NCBI GenBank assembly: GCA_016182495.1 | Contig: JACPGK010000035.1 | Location: forward strand, 1 to 45,759 | Source of the DNA: Candidatus Kerfeldbacteria bacterium | Lineage (GTDB): Bacteria > Patescibacteriota > Patescibacteriia > UBA9570 | Length of the DNA: 45,759 nt | Direction of reading: 5' to 3' | Shown here: one piece after another, positions 1 to 6,879 of the stretch | Layout of the letters: the number at the start of each line of letters is the position of its first letter | How positions within the stretch are numbered: the first letter of the stretch is position 1 | Translations under genes and position numbers: made by a program | Notes under the pieces: generated by a model | Seen by the model: only the letters and a program-made list of their open reading frames with translations | Told to the model about the DNA's origin: nothing | Database searches by the model: none

Positions 1-2
1 AC

Positions 3-98
3 CGCTCCGGACGCCGTTCTGGTCTTTCTAATAGAGGACATAGAATGCCATTAGTATGGCAGAAACCTAAAAAACAACCAAAAAAACCGCCTGATTAA
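3..98 (+). CDS. C-terminal end of an unidentified CDS (partial)
   Basis: An open frame enters from the left edge and ends at TAA (96-98). The visible 31 residues are strongly basic with a Lys/Pro/Gln-rich end, as in the disordered tails of nucleic-acid-binding or membrane proteins. The stop codon lies in the loop of a stem-loop that reads as a leftward terminator. No family can be assigned from so little. The other + frames close earlier, which mildly supports this one. Confidence 0.4.
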   Translation, partial: RSGRRSGLSNRGHRMPLVWQKPKKQPKKPPD

Positions 99-104
99 GC
101 GGTT
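71..104 (-). terminator. Rho-independent terminator (leftward)
   Basis: AACCGC (85-90) and GCGGTT (99-104) form a 6-bp stem with an 8-nt loop. On the - strand the stem is followed by a T-rich run (T7 GG T GTTTTTT type). It is placed to end the leftward pilT/tRNA-Arg transcript. The + strand side has only a weak T tract. Confidence 0.6.
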
Positions 105-355
105 ATGTTGTTTGAGAAATGGAGTTGGCAGAAGTCAGGACACATTTGATACGAGCGTATGGCGGTACGCTCTCCATTCATGGAACTGAAATAGCTACCA
201 ATCGTGTCGTCAACGGCTGGGTGACGCTCGAACTCGGGGCATCAGACCAAGCTCACTACAAATCGAGTTGGACGGAACAGCGCATTGATTCCGTGCGCAT
301 ACCTAAAGACAGCAGCGCTGCGGGGTGGTTACGATCGCAATCTGAAGAAAGATTT
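105..355. other. Non-coding or unassigned spacer
   Basis: No convincing gene is visible. The 106-aa + ORF starting at 119 runs through the antisense of tRNA-Arg, which makes its C-terminal third an artefact, and its first 79 codons resemble no family I know. A small perfect hairpin GAGCGTA/TACGCTC lies near 153-172. Confidence 0.4.
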
Positions 356-430
356 TGGTGCCCTCGGCAGGAATCGAACCTACGTCCCTGGTTCCGAAGA
401 CCAATGCTCTATCCATTGAGCTACGAGGGC
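356..430 (-). tRNA. tRNA-Arg (anticodon UCG), CCA encoded
   Basis: The complement folds as a complete cloverleaf. It has a 7-bp acceptor GCCCTCG/CGAGGGC, D stem GCTC/GAGC, a 5-bp anticodon stem (one G-U) with loop CTTCGGA, a 4-nt variable loop, T arm GTAGG-TTCGATT-CCTGC, discriminator A and a genomic CCA. Anticodon UCG follows U33 and reads CGA/CGG arginine codons. It lies 25 bp downstream of pilT on the same strand and before the terminator at 71-104, so it may be co-transcribed. Confidence 0.95.
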
Positions 431-455
431 ATGCTCTAAATACGGCCAGGTCAGT

Positions 456-1526
456 TTAGCCTAGCAACTCTTTATTGTCCATGTAGCTTTCGGCTACCGT
501 GCGCTCAATCAATCCAGCTTGGTACAACTGTTTTAAATCTTGATCAAGTGTAACCATTTTTTCCTCGGCCGAGGTTTGAATAACGGTACGAATTTGAGCG
601 AGCTTGTTTTCTCGAATCAAATTACCAATGGCCGGGGTGCTCATCATAATTTCTCGGGCAGCCACTCGACCACCATTCACTTTTGGTAACAATTGCTGTG
701 AAATAACCGCGCGCAATTCCATTGATAACTGTAATCGAATTTGATCTTGTTGGTGCGGTGGAAATACATCAATAATACGATCAATGGTTTGGGCAGCTCC
801 TAACGTATGGAGCGTAGCCAATACCAAGTGCCCAGTTTCAGCTACAGTGATGGCAGCAGCAATGGTTTCAAGATCGCGCATTTCTCCAACCATGATAATG
901 TTGGGGTCTTGTCGCACCACATGCTTAAGCGCTGTCGCAAAAGATAAAAAATCACGGTACAGTTCTCGCTGACGAATGATGCTTTTTTTGGAGGTAAACA
1001 TGTATTCAATCGGATCTTCCAGCGTGACAATGTGTTCTTTACGTTCGCGGTTAATCAATTCTACCATAGCAGCTAACGACGTTGACTTGCCACAACCAGT
1101 TGGACCCGTCACCAAAATAAGGCCTTGATGCAAACGGGTCAATTCGTACACCACCTCTGGCATACGTAGTTCTTCCATGGTAGGCGCTTCAACCTTCACT
1201 ACTCGGGCCACCAAACCGATATTGCCTTTTTCCCAGTGAATATTCACTCGAAAACGGGCCCCTCGTTTTACTTGATAAGCTAAATCGAGTTCACGCTCTT
1301 GCAAAAATTTATCCTTTTGCTGCGGCGTCAACATTGAAAACACTAATCCCTCCATAATTTCTGGAGTAACAATTGGCTGATCGGTCACTTCGAGCAAGGC
1401 TCCGTCAATACGAAACAACGGTTGATGTCCAACTAATAAGTGAACATCGGAAGCACCGTGTGAGGCTGCTAGGGCTAAAATTTGATCAATTTGATCAGAA
1501 GTGATAAATGATGGCATACTATGCAT
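456..1526 (-). CDS. pilT: PilT, type IV pilus retraction ATPase
   Basis: PilT is the hexameric cytoplasmic ATPase that depolymerises type IV pili. The product of about 356 aa has the usual family length. The N-terminal PAS-like domain (SDVHL, residues 28-33) is followed by Walker A GPTGCGKST (about 143-151), the Asp box TLEDPIEYM, Walker B IIMVGEMRD, the His box GHLVLATLHT and the C-terminal PilT signature AIGNLIRE (usually AIRNLIRE). The track begins at a TTG (1532). ATG 1526 or 1517 is a more natural start, 9-18 bp from the divergent tsaE. No pilB, pilC or pilin partner is beside it. The retraction role is inferred from the family, since PilT paralogues in these bacteria can also serve export. 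Confidence 0.93.
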   Translation of the reverse strand: MHSMPSFITSDQIDQILALAASHGASDVHLLVGHQPLFRIDGALLEVTDQPIVTPEIMEGLVFSMLTPQQKDKFLQERELDLAYQVKRGARFRVNIHWEKGNIGLVARVVKVEAPTMEELRMPEVVYELTRLHQGLILVTGPTGCGKSTSLAAMVELINRERKEHIVTLEDPIEYMFTSKKSIIRQRELYRDFLSFATALKHVVRQDPNIIMVGEMRDLETIAAAITVAETGHLVLATLHTLGAAQTIDRIIDVFPPHQQDQIRLQLSMELRAVISQQLLPKVNGGRVAAREIMMSTPAIGNLIRENKLAQIRTVIQTSAEEKMVTLDQDLKQLYQAGLIERTVAESYMDNKELLG

Positions 1527-1535
1527 TAGCAAATC

Positions 1536-1994
1536 ATGAACTCAATCACCTGTCAATCACAATCTGAAGGAGCCACTCGTGCCTTTGCTCGTATGCTGGC
1601 TACCCGCCTATCCCAGGGCGGTACGATTTTACTCACTGGAGAATTAGGCGCTGGAAAAACTACCTTTGTCCAAGGCTTAGCTGATGAGTTAGGAGTAACC
1701 GAATCTATTACTAGCCCAACCTTTAGTCTGGTGGCGCTGCACCCTGTTACCAAGCATGCTCGCATTACTCAACTAGTGCACGTTGACCTCTATCGTCTAT
1801 TAAACCCCCTGGATATTGCAACACTAGATTTAGCCCAGTATCAAAACGACCCAGCAATACTGTTGGTCATTGAGTGGTCAGAGCGTTGCCCCGAACAATT
1901 TACTGACTGTCTGGGAACGATTCAGTTTACACTATCAGATTATCACGATCGACAATTACTCTTTACTGGGCAGTTAGCCGATTTGATTCAGTAA
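1536..1994 (+). CDS. tsaE: TsaE, tRNA t6A biosynthesis ATPase
   Basis: TsaE is the small P-loop ATPase that cycles the TsaB-TsaD complex making N6-threonylcarbamoyladenosine in ANN-decoding tRNAs. The 152-aa length is normal. Walker A GELGAGKTT lies at about 35-43, then the family motif SPTF, HVDLYRL (Walker B-like) and VIEWSER near the end. It is divergent from pilT with only 9 bp between the starts, so the promoter must lie inside the pilT 5' end. It converges on the PRC-barrel gene with a 21-bp overlap. tsaB and tsaD are not in the window. Confidence 0.95.
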   Translation: MNSITCQSQSEGATRAFARMLATRLSQGGTILLTGELGAGKTTFVQGLADELGVTESITSPTFSLVALHPVTKHARITQLVHVDLYRLLNPLDIATLDLAQYQNDPAILLVIEWSERCPEQFTDCLGTIQFTLSDYHDRQLLFTGQLADLIQ

Positions 1995-2237
1995 CGGTAC
2001 TGGACTAGTCGCCGGCACAATAGTATCAACTACCGTCATTTTATCTTCAGTCATGGTAAGAACCTGTTGCGCACTAATTAAAAAATCAGCCGCATTAAAC
2101 CACCGCCGCCGGCTTACATAGTAGGTAATAATGGTCTGTTGCTCCACGTCGAGTTCAAAACCAATCACATATCCTAAAAAGGTTTGGGCGGCCGTATACA
2201 CTGGCAAATGATCAAGCTGTTGGCTGGTTAGGCGCAT
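1974..2237 (-). CDS. Small PRC-barrel-like protein
   Basis: The 87-aa product resembles a PRC-barrel domain: LPVYTAAQTFLGYVIGFELD, then an expected strand ending in ITYYVS. PRC barrels occur in RimM and in photosynthetic reaction centres and mediate RNA or protein contacts. There is no signal peptide. Its ATG lies 26 bp inside the end of yidC, implying translational coupling in the rpmH-rnpA-yidD-yidC operon. In many bacteria the next gene there is jag (KH/R3H); this protein is unrelated by eye. Its role is unknown. A link to membrane insertion or ribosome function is only a positional guess. Confidence 0.7.
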   Translation of the reverse strand: MRLTSQQLDHLPVYTAAQTFLGYVIGFELDVEQQTIITYYVSRRRWFNAADFLISAQQVLTMTEDKMTVVDTIVPATSPVPLLNQIG

Positions 2238-3003
2238 GATCGTTACTGGACAAGGCTCGACGAACCCGAAAAAAATACAGTTGCTGCACTAAACTAAACA
2301 ACGTCGATATCAACCAGTACAATGTTACACCGGCCGGAAACTGGTAGCCAAAAATAACGGTCATCACTGGTAAAATATAGAGCATTTGTTTATTCAATGC
2401 CGCTGCTACATTTTCATCTTTACTGCCAACGCTCCGTACCGTTACACGTTTAGCCTGTAATGTTTTAGCTTGAAAAAACGAAGCCGCTCCAGCCAAAACT
2501 GCTAGCACAATGTTATGCGCCGTTGCTAAATTGACCCAACCAAATAAGCTAGTATCAATTGGCGTGATAGCATATATCGTTCGTAATCCTTGATACAAAT
2601 GTTGCACTTGGTCAGCAGCGAGTAATCCGGTAGCACCGTCGACCTGTAAGCCATGCAAAAACGTTTGATACAAAGCAATTAAAATAGGCAATTGAATAAT
2701 CAATGGCAAACAAGATGAAAATGGATTAACTTTATTCTCTTTGTAAAACGCCATCAGTTGGCGACCGAGTTCTTCTTTATTATCTTTGTATTGTTGGCGC
2801 AACTCATCAATTTTTGGCTGGGTGTCTTGCAATCGTTTTTGTGCTTTTAAACCGGCCAATGATGGCCAAAATAACACCAGCTTAATGATTATGGTTAAAC
2901 CAATAATAGCCACGCCTAAATCGTGACCAGGTAGATAATGGTACAGAGCAATTAGGGCATTAAAAATTGGGTCGTATAAAAAGGTGGTATAGAGATAAAT
3001 CAT
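2212..3003 (-). CDS. yidC: YidC/Oxa1 membrane protein insertase
   Basis: YidC inserts and folds membrane proteins, alone or with SecYEG. The 263-aa product is the short form without the large periplasmic domain of proteobacterial YidC. It has about five hydrophobic segments, a positively charged cytoplasmic hairpin after the first core helix (LKAQKRLQDTQPKIDELRQQ), the segment NPFSSCLPLIIQLPILIALY, and a final pair around FPAGVTLYWLISTLFSLVQQ. An Arg in the first core helix is not obvious; IIIKLVLFWP carries a Lys there. The gene overlaps yidD by 4 bp and the PRC gene by 26 bp. Confidence 0.95.
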   Translation of the reverse strand: MIYLYTTFLYDPIFNALIALYHYLPGHDLGVAIIGLTIIIKLVLFWPSLAGLKAQKRLQDTQPKIDELRQQYKDNKEELGRQLMAFYKENKVNPFSSCLPLIIQLPILIALYQTFLHGLQVDGATGLLAADQVQHLYQGLRTIYAITPIDTSLFGWVNLATAHNIVLAVLAGAASFFQAKTLQAKRVTVRSVGSKDENVAAALNKQMLYILPVMTVIFGYQFPAGVTLYWLISTLFSLVQQLYFFRVRRALSSNDHAPNQPTA

Positions 3004-3266
3004 TTGTGTGTACTATCAGGTACGGGATCGTATCCGCCCCGGCTTAATGGATTACATCGTAAAATTCTCCAGCAACCAAGGGCCACGCCGCGGGCCACGC
3101 CATATCGTTCAACAGCGCCGTAGGCATACTCGGAACAGGTTGGAAGATAACGACAAGCGTGCCTAGTAACACTCGACCACCAGCCATGATCAGGTGAGAT
3201 AGTATGCTGATAGAGCTTAATTGATTTTAGCACGAACAGTCTTAGAAAAATGCTGAATTGGGTCAT
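3000..3266 (-). CDS. yidD: YidD, membrane protein insertion efficiency factor
   Basis: The 88-aa product has the YidD signature: KLYQHTISPDHG near the N-terminus, the cysteine motif CRYLPTCSEYAYGAVERYG, then GCWRILRCNPLSRGGYDPVP. YidD is thought to assist YidC-dependent insertion at the inner membrane. The reading frame overlaps the end of rnpA by about 50 bp, as is common for this pair. An internal start closer to the rnpA stop is possible, but the first residues (FSIFLRLFVLKSIKLYQ) are typical of the family's amphipathic N-terminus. Confidence 0.93.
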   Translation of the reverse strand: MTQFSIFLRLFVLKSIKLYQHTISPDHGWWSSVTRHACRYLPTCSEYAYGAVERYGVARGVALGCWRILRCNPLSRGGYDPVPDSTHK

Positions 3267-3600
3267 ACAAATGTTGCTGTTGACAAGTACTGATCAACGC
3301 TTGCTGTAATGCTTGGTAATCGGCCTTGGCAGCAGCCGGATTAGCTACGATTACTATATCATGCGGCGCAGCCAAGTTTGGCAGAATCATTGTCAGCGCT
3401 GCCCGCAAACGACGCTTAATGAGGTTGCGGCCAACGGCTCGACGATCAACCTGTTGCGACACCACCACTGTGGCTCGACTATGCGACAATTGACTTGGTT
3501 TGGCATACAGCCGCAGCAGGCGGTGTCCGCGCTTATGACCATACTGGTATACCGCGGTGATATCCTTGGTATGCCGCAAGCGCTGGGCAGATATCAACAT
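3217..3600 (-). CDS. rnpA: Ribonuclease P protein component
   Basis: RnpA binds the RNase P RNA and helps it cleave 5' leaders from pre-tRNAs. The 127-aa product has the RNR motif (RRAVGRNLIKRRLR, residues about 53-66), the most conserved RNA-binding part, preceded by RLRHTKDITAVYQYGHKRGHR. It lies 12 bp after rpmH in the canonical rpmH-rnpA-yidD-yidC order, and is transcribed away from dnaA. Confidence 0.95.
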   Translation of the reverse strand: MLISAQRLRHTKDITAVYQYGHKRGHRLLRLYAKPSQLSHSRATVVVSQQVDRRAVGRNLIKRRLRAALTMILPNLAAPHDIVIVANPAAAKADYQALQQALISTCQQQHLYDPIQHFSKTVRAKIN

Positions 3601-3612
3601 ACCATTTCAACC

Positions 3613-3750
3613 CTAGGCCGATAAGCGTTGGCGGCCCTTGCGTCGTCGGGCACGTAGTACGCGGCGTCCGGTAGCAGTGCGTGAGCGTTTACGAAAACCA
3701 TGCTCTTTAGCGCGCGACCGTTTTTTTGGCTGGTAGGTTCTTTTCGGCAT
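3613..3750 (-). CDS. rpmH: 50S ribosomal protein L34
   Basis: The 45-aa product starts [18 protein letters not shown] and ends in an Arg/Lys-rich tail, the invariant L34 pattern. The track's 60-aa version adds 15 non-homologous codons; ATG 3750 is the true start. It is the first gene of the leftward origin-proximal operon. The promoter's -10 lies 12 nt before the ATG, leaving about a 5-nt leader and no Shine-Dalgarno. Confidence 0.96.
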   Translation of the reverse strand: MPKRTYQPKKRSRAKEHGFRKRSRTATGRRVLRARRRKGRQRLSA

Positions 3751-3762
3751 AGAAGTTGTTTG

Positions 3763-3792
3763 AGTATACACAGTCAATCCACACTTTGTCAA
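3763..3792 (-). promoter_or_regulatory. Promoter of the rpmH operon
   Basis: On the - strand TTGACA (plus 3787-3792) and TATACT (plus 3763-3768) are separated by 18 bp, a near-consensus sigma-70 promoter. A second TTGACT lies inside the spacer but is too close to the -10 to be used with it. Confidence 0.75.
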
Positions 3793-3816
3793 CACTATCC
3801 AAACCGACCCGTCATG

Positions 3817-3846
3817 TTATCCACAACAGTTGTATGGTACTATACT
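3817..3846 (+). promoter_or_regulatory. dnaA promoter overlapped by a perfect DnaA box
   Basis: A perfect DnaA box TTATCCACA (3817-3825) overlaps the expected -35 region. A -10 candidate TACTAT (3838-3843, or TATACT 3841-3846) lies 4-7 nt before the dnaA ATG, so the transcript would be leaderless. The arrangement suggests classical DnaA autorepression (inference). Confidence 0.65.
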
Positions 3847-3850
3847 CGCT

Positions 3851-5239
3851 ATGGATTCAGCGCAACTTTGGGAAGCTTGTTTGGGTGAATTAGAGCTCAA
3901 CCTAACAAAAGCTAACTTCACTACCTGGTTTAAAAATACCTTTATTTTAGAACATAAGGATGCCGCTGTAATTATTGGCGTACCAAATTCGTTCACCAAA
4001 ACGTGGATGGAAAATAAGTACGCTCACAAAATTCTTAAGTCTCTACAAGCCATCACTGAAGGCGCAGTTAACCATATCAGTTTTAAAGTGGCGCCGTTCA
4101 GCAAAAAAGATATTTTTGTCATTCAGCAACCAGTTCCCAGTAAATCGCCTGTCACTCAAAGCTCACCGCACGCTCCATCGCCTACTCCCATTCCGGCCCG
4201 CCATCGCCTCATCAACTCTGAACTCAACCCACGCTACACGTTTGACACTTTCGTGGTTGGTAAAAAAACTGAACTAGCCTATGCCGCTTGTCGAGCAGTG
4301 AGCGAAAATCCAGCTACCATTTATAATCCGCTGTTTATTTACGGTGGGGTAGGATTAGGAAAAACCCATCTTATGCAGGCAGTTGGCAATGCCATTTTAA
4401 AACAATTTGGTGATAAACGAATTTTATACACCCCGTGTGAAACGTTTACCAATGAGTATATTAAAGCAGTCACAATAGGTGAGGGTGATAAATTTAAAAA
4501 TAAGTACCGCTCGGTTGATGTGTTGCTAGTTGATGATATCCAATTTTTGGCCGGCAAAGAGGGCACCCAAGAAGCTTTTTTTCACACCTTTAATTTTCTG
4601 CACCAAAACGATAAACAAGTAGTCATTTCGTCTGACCGCCCACCCAAAGCCATTCCAACCCTAGAAGATCGCCTGATTTCTCGTTTTGAATGGGGGATGA
4701 TTGTTGATGTTGGCGCTCCCGATTTAGAAACGCGCATTGCCATTTTAGCCAATAAATGTAAGGATAAAAATGTCCAGCTCGATGACGAAATTCTCACTCA
4801 TATCGCCACCACCGTACAAAATAACATTCGCGAGTTAGAAGGGGCCCTGAACCGCGTAATTGCAGCCATGCAGCTCACCCACACCAAGCCAACAGTTGAT
4901 AGTGTGCGCGGGCTACTCTCTGGTATTGTCCAGTCGCCCAAGCGCAGCGCTCTAACCGGCAAACAAGTGCTAGTAGCCGTAGCTGAATATTTCGATATCG
5001 CCGTGAGCGATTTAACCGGTAGCTCTCGTAAAAAAGAGCTGGTGATGCCTCGTCAAATTTCTATGTATATCATGCGCGAAGAAATCAATGCCTCATATCC
5101 GGCTATTGGAGCTGAGCTGGGCGGCCGCGACCACACTACTGCCATGCACGCCTGTGCTAAAATTCAACTAAGCTTGGTTGATAACGACAAGCTAGCCCAA
5201 GATATTACGTTGATAAAACAAAAACTCTATAACGCCTAA
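3851..5239 (+). CDS. dnaA: DnaA, chromosomal replication initiator
   Basis: DnaA binds DnaA boxes at oriC and unwinds the origin. The 462-aa product from ATG 3851 has all four domains: domain I (LWEACLGELELNLTKANFTTWF), a Pro/Ser-rich linker (about 95-120), an AAA+ domain with Walker A GGVGLGKTH (about 165-173) and Walker B LLVDDIQFL, and the C-terminal helix-turn-helix with signature GGRDHTTAMHA. The track start (TTG 3830) lies upstream of the -10 element and is rejected. It is the first gene of the rightward dnaA-oriC-dnaN arrangement. Confidence 0.97.
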   Translation: MDSAQLWEACLGELELNLTKANFTTWFKNTFILEHKDAAVIIGVPNSFTKTWMENKYAHKILKSLQAITEGAVNHISFKVAPFSKKDIFVIQQPVPSKSPVTQSSPHAPSPTPIPARHRLINSELNPRYTFDTFVVGKKTELAYAACRAVSENPATIYNPLFIYGGVGLGKTHLMQAVGNAILKQFGDKRILYTPCETFTNEYIKAVTIGEGDKFKNKYRSVDVLLVDDIQFLAGKEGTQEAFFHTFNFLHQNDKQVVISSDRPPKAIPTLEDRLISRFEWGMIVDVGAPDLETRIAILANKCKDKNVQLDDEILTHIATTVQNNIRELEGALNRVIAAMQLTHTKPTVDSVRGLLSGIVQSPKRSALTGKQVLVAVAEYFDIAVSDLTGSSRKKELVMPRQISMYIMREEINASYPAIGAELGGRDHTTAMHACAKIQLSLVDNDKLAQDITLIKQKLYNA

Positions 5240-5479
5240 TGCGCTCTTGTGTGTATCTATGTGGGTAACCTGAAGATAAGCCCGTGGATAATGACTGCGT
5301 AATCCGTGCATAACTAACCCTCTCGTAAAAGACTCAAAATTATTCACAATTCACCCACGGGCACATCCCCTAGTTTCCCACACCAACCTAATCAAAAGTA
5401 CTCTACGCCACAATAATCAAAACGACTTATCCACTTATCCCCCTAGCTTATTACTACTATTACTTATTTATAACTATTT
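5240..5479. other. oriC: DnaA boxes plus DnaA-trio unwinding element
   Basis: This 240-bp dnaA-dnaN intergenic region holds a DnaA box as complement CGTGGATAA (5283-5291) and TTATTCACA (5340-5348). It also has near-boxes TGTGGGTAA (5260-5268) and CGTGCATAA (5305-5313). A tandem pair TTATCCACT (5427-5435) and TTATCCCCC (5435-5443) comes next. After a short CTAGC spacer, six triplets TTA TTA CTA CTA TTA CTT (5448-5465) follow. They match the complement of the DnaA-trio motif (3'-[G/A]A[T/A]-5') of the bacterial unwinding system, and AT-rich sequence runs to dnaN. The layout resembles the Bacillus subtilis incC-type unwinding region. Confidence 0.85.
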
Positions 5480-6592
5480 ATGAAATTCTCCTGTACTCAA
5501 GAAAATATTAATTATGCGCTAACCATAGTTGGGCGAATAGCCAACCGAACGCCAAACTTACCTATTTTACAAAACGTACTGCTTGAGGCCAAAGCCGGCG
5601 GCATTGTTATTGCTAGTACTAATCTTGAAATCGGAGTGCGCATGACAATTCGCGGTAAAGTGGAACAGGAGGGAAAATTTACCATACCAGCACAATTACT
5701 AGCGAACTATATCAACTTGCTTAGCGCCGAACGAATCGATTGTGTTTTAGAAAAAAAGAATTTACACATTAATGCTGGTAGCCAACAAACTCAAATTAAA
5801 GGAGAAGAGGCTACTGAATTTCCGTTACTGCCGGACATTGAACGAGAACACAGTTATACTATTAACCGAGTTGCCCTGGAATTAGGCTTACAACAAACAG
5901 TGATTGCGGCATCGGTTGATGAAACCAGGCCTGAAATTGCTGGGGTGTTGTTTTCTTTTCAAAACAACAAACTCACCCTAGCAGCCACAGATAGCTACCG
6001 GCTAGCTGAAAAGAAACTCGATCTTGAGCAGGCTGGCGACGAACATAAGATAATTTTACCATACCGCGCTGCTCAAGAATTACTACGGATTATTCAACTC
6101 ACCAAGATTGATCACGTAGCGGTGTTGTGTTCTGATACTCAATTAGCCTGCATTGCTGGTGAAATAGAGTTTGTATCTCGTTTGGTTGAAGGAGTGTTTC
6201 CCGAGTACGAACAGATTATTCCGAGTCAAAGCTCGACCGAAGCCGAGTTGGACTGCGCTACTCTGCTTAAAGCGGTTAAAGGCGCGGCCTTATTTTCGAA
6301 GGTGGGCATTAACGATATTGAGTTGGTGATATCAGCTGCTCAACAAGCGATGACGGTACGCTCAACCAACGCTCAACTAGGAGAAAACAGTACAGTTTTA
6401 CCAGCCCAGGTTCGTGGCCAAGATGTTCGAGCGGTGTTTAATTACCGTTACGTGGTTGACGGCATTCAACAAGTACAGCGACAAACCAGTACAACAGTGT
6501 GTTGTGGAGTGGCCGATAGCACTAGCCCCGGGGTGTTGTATGCTAAAAAGGATCCGTCATTTCACTATATTATTATGCCGATTAAACAGTAA
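5480..6592 (+). CDS. dnaN: DNA polymerase III beta sliding clamp
   Basis: The 370-aa product is the ring-forming processivity clamp. It begins MKFSCTQENINYALTIVGR and carries the typical NLEIGVR, DETRPEIAGVLF and TDSYRLAEKK motifs, and ends with the clamp C-terminus (FHYIIMPIK). The ATG is directly next to the AT-rich end of oriC. The TAA shares one base with the ATG of the next gene (TAATG), so the two are translationally coupled. Confidence 0.97.
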   Translation: MKFSCTQENINYALTIVGRIANRTPNLPILQNVLLEAKAGGIVIASTNLEIGVRMTIRGKVEQEGKFTIPAQLLANYINLLSAERIDCVLEKKNLHINAGSQQTQIKGEEATEFPLLPDIEREHSYTINRVALELGLQQTVIAASVDETRPEIAGVLFSFQNNKLTLAATDSYRLAEKKLDLEQAGDEHKIILPYRAAQELLRIIQLTKIDHVAVLCSDTQLACIAGEIEFVSRLVEGVFPEYEQIIPSQSSTEAELDCATLLKAVKGAALFSKVGINDIELVISAAQQAMTVRSTNAQLGENSTVLPAQVRGQDVRAVFNYRYVVDGIQQVQRQTSTTVCCGVADSTSPGVLYAKKDPSFHYIIMPIKQ

Positions 6593-6879
6593 TGCAATCG
6601 ATCTCTCGGCATGATATTTTACGACGATTACGGCAAACAGGCCTAGCCGAACAAGTTCAAGCTAGTGAAGTGCTACAGGCAGTACAATTATTTTTACGGA
6701 GTGAGTTTTCTCAAGCCAGTCAGGACATAGAGCCACTATATGTACGGGGACAAATCATAGTTATTCGATGTCATCAGTCGGCGGTGGCACAGCGCATTAA
6801 TGAACGAGCTGACGAGCTGTGTGCATATGTGTACCAGGCTACTGGGGTAACGTTAGCCGGAGTGCGTTTTCAGTTGTAG
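6592..6879 (+). CDS. DUF721 / DciA-like protein
   Basis: The 95-aa product has the DUF721/DciA pattern: a short N-terminal helix, then a KH-like fold region with LYVRGQIIVIRCHQSAVAQRINERADELCAYV and a final LAGVRF strand. DciA proteins help load the replicative helicase in bacteria lacking DnaC/DnaI. The placement, coupled to dnaN beside oriC, suits a replication role. The family call rests on pattern only and the protein is at the short end of the range. It converges on the penicillin-binding protein gene with no gap. Confidence 0.7.
   Translation: MQSISRHDILRRLRQTGLAEQVQASEVLQAVQLFLRSEFSQASQDIEPLYVRGQIIVIRCHQSAVAQRINERADELCAYVYQATGVTLAGVRFQL

Noticed and set aside
119-439. 106-aa ORF on +
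   Set aside because: Its C-terminal third is the antisense of tRNA-Arg, a classic false ORF. The rest shows no family pattern or start signal.
784-1030. Short ORFs inside pilT and similar shadows inside dnaA, PBP, pilin and other genes
   Set aside because: They overlap confident genes in other frames and show no independent start signals.
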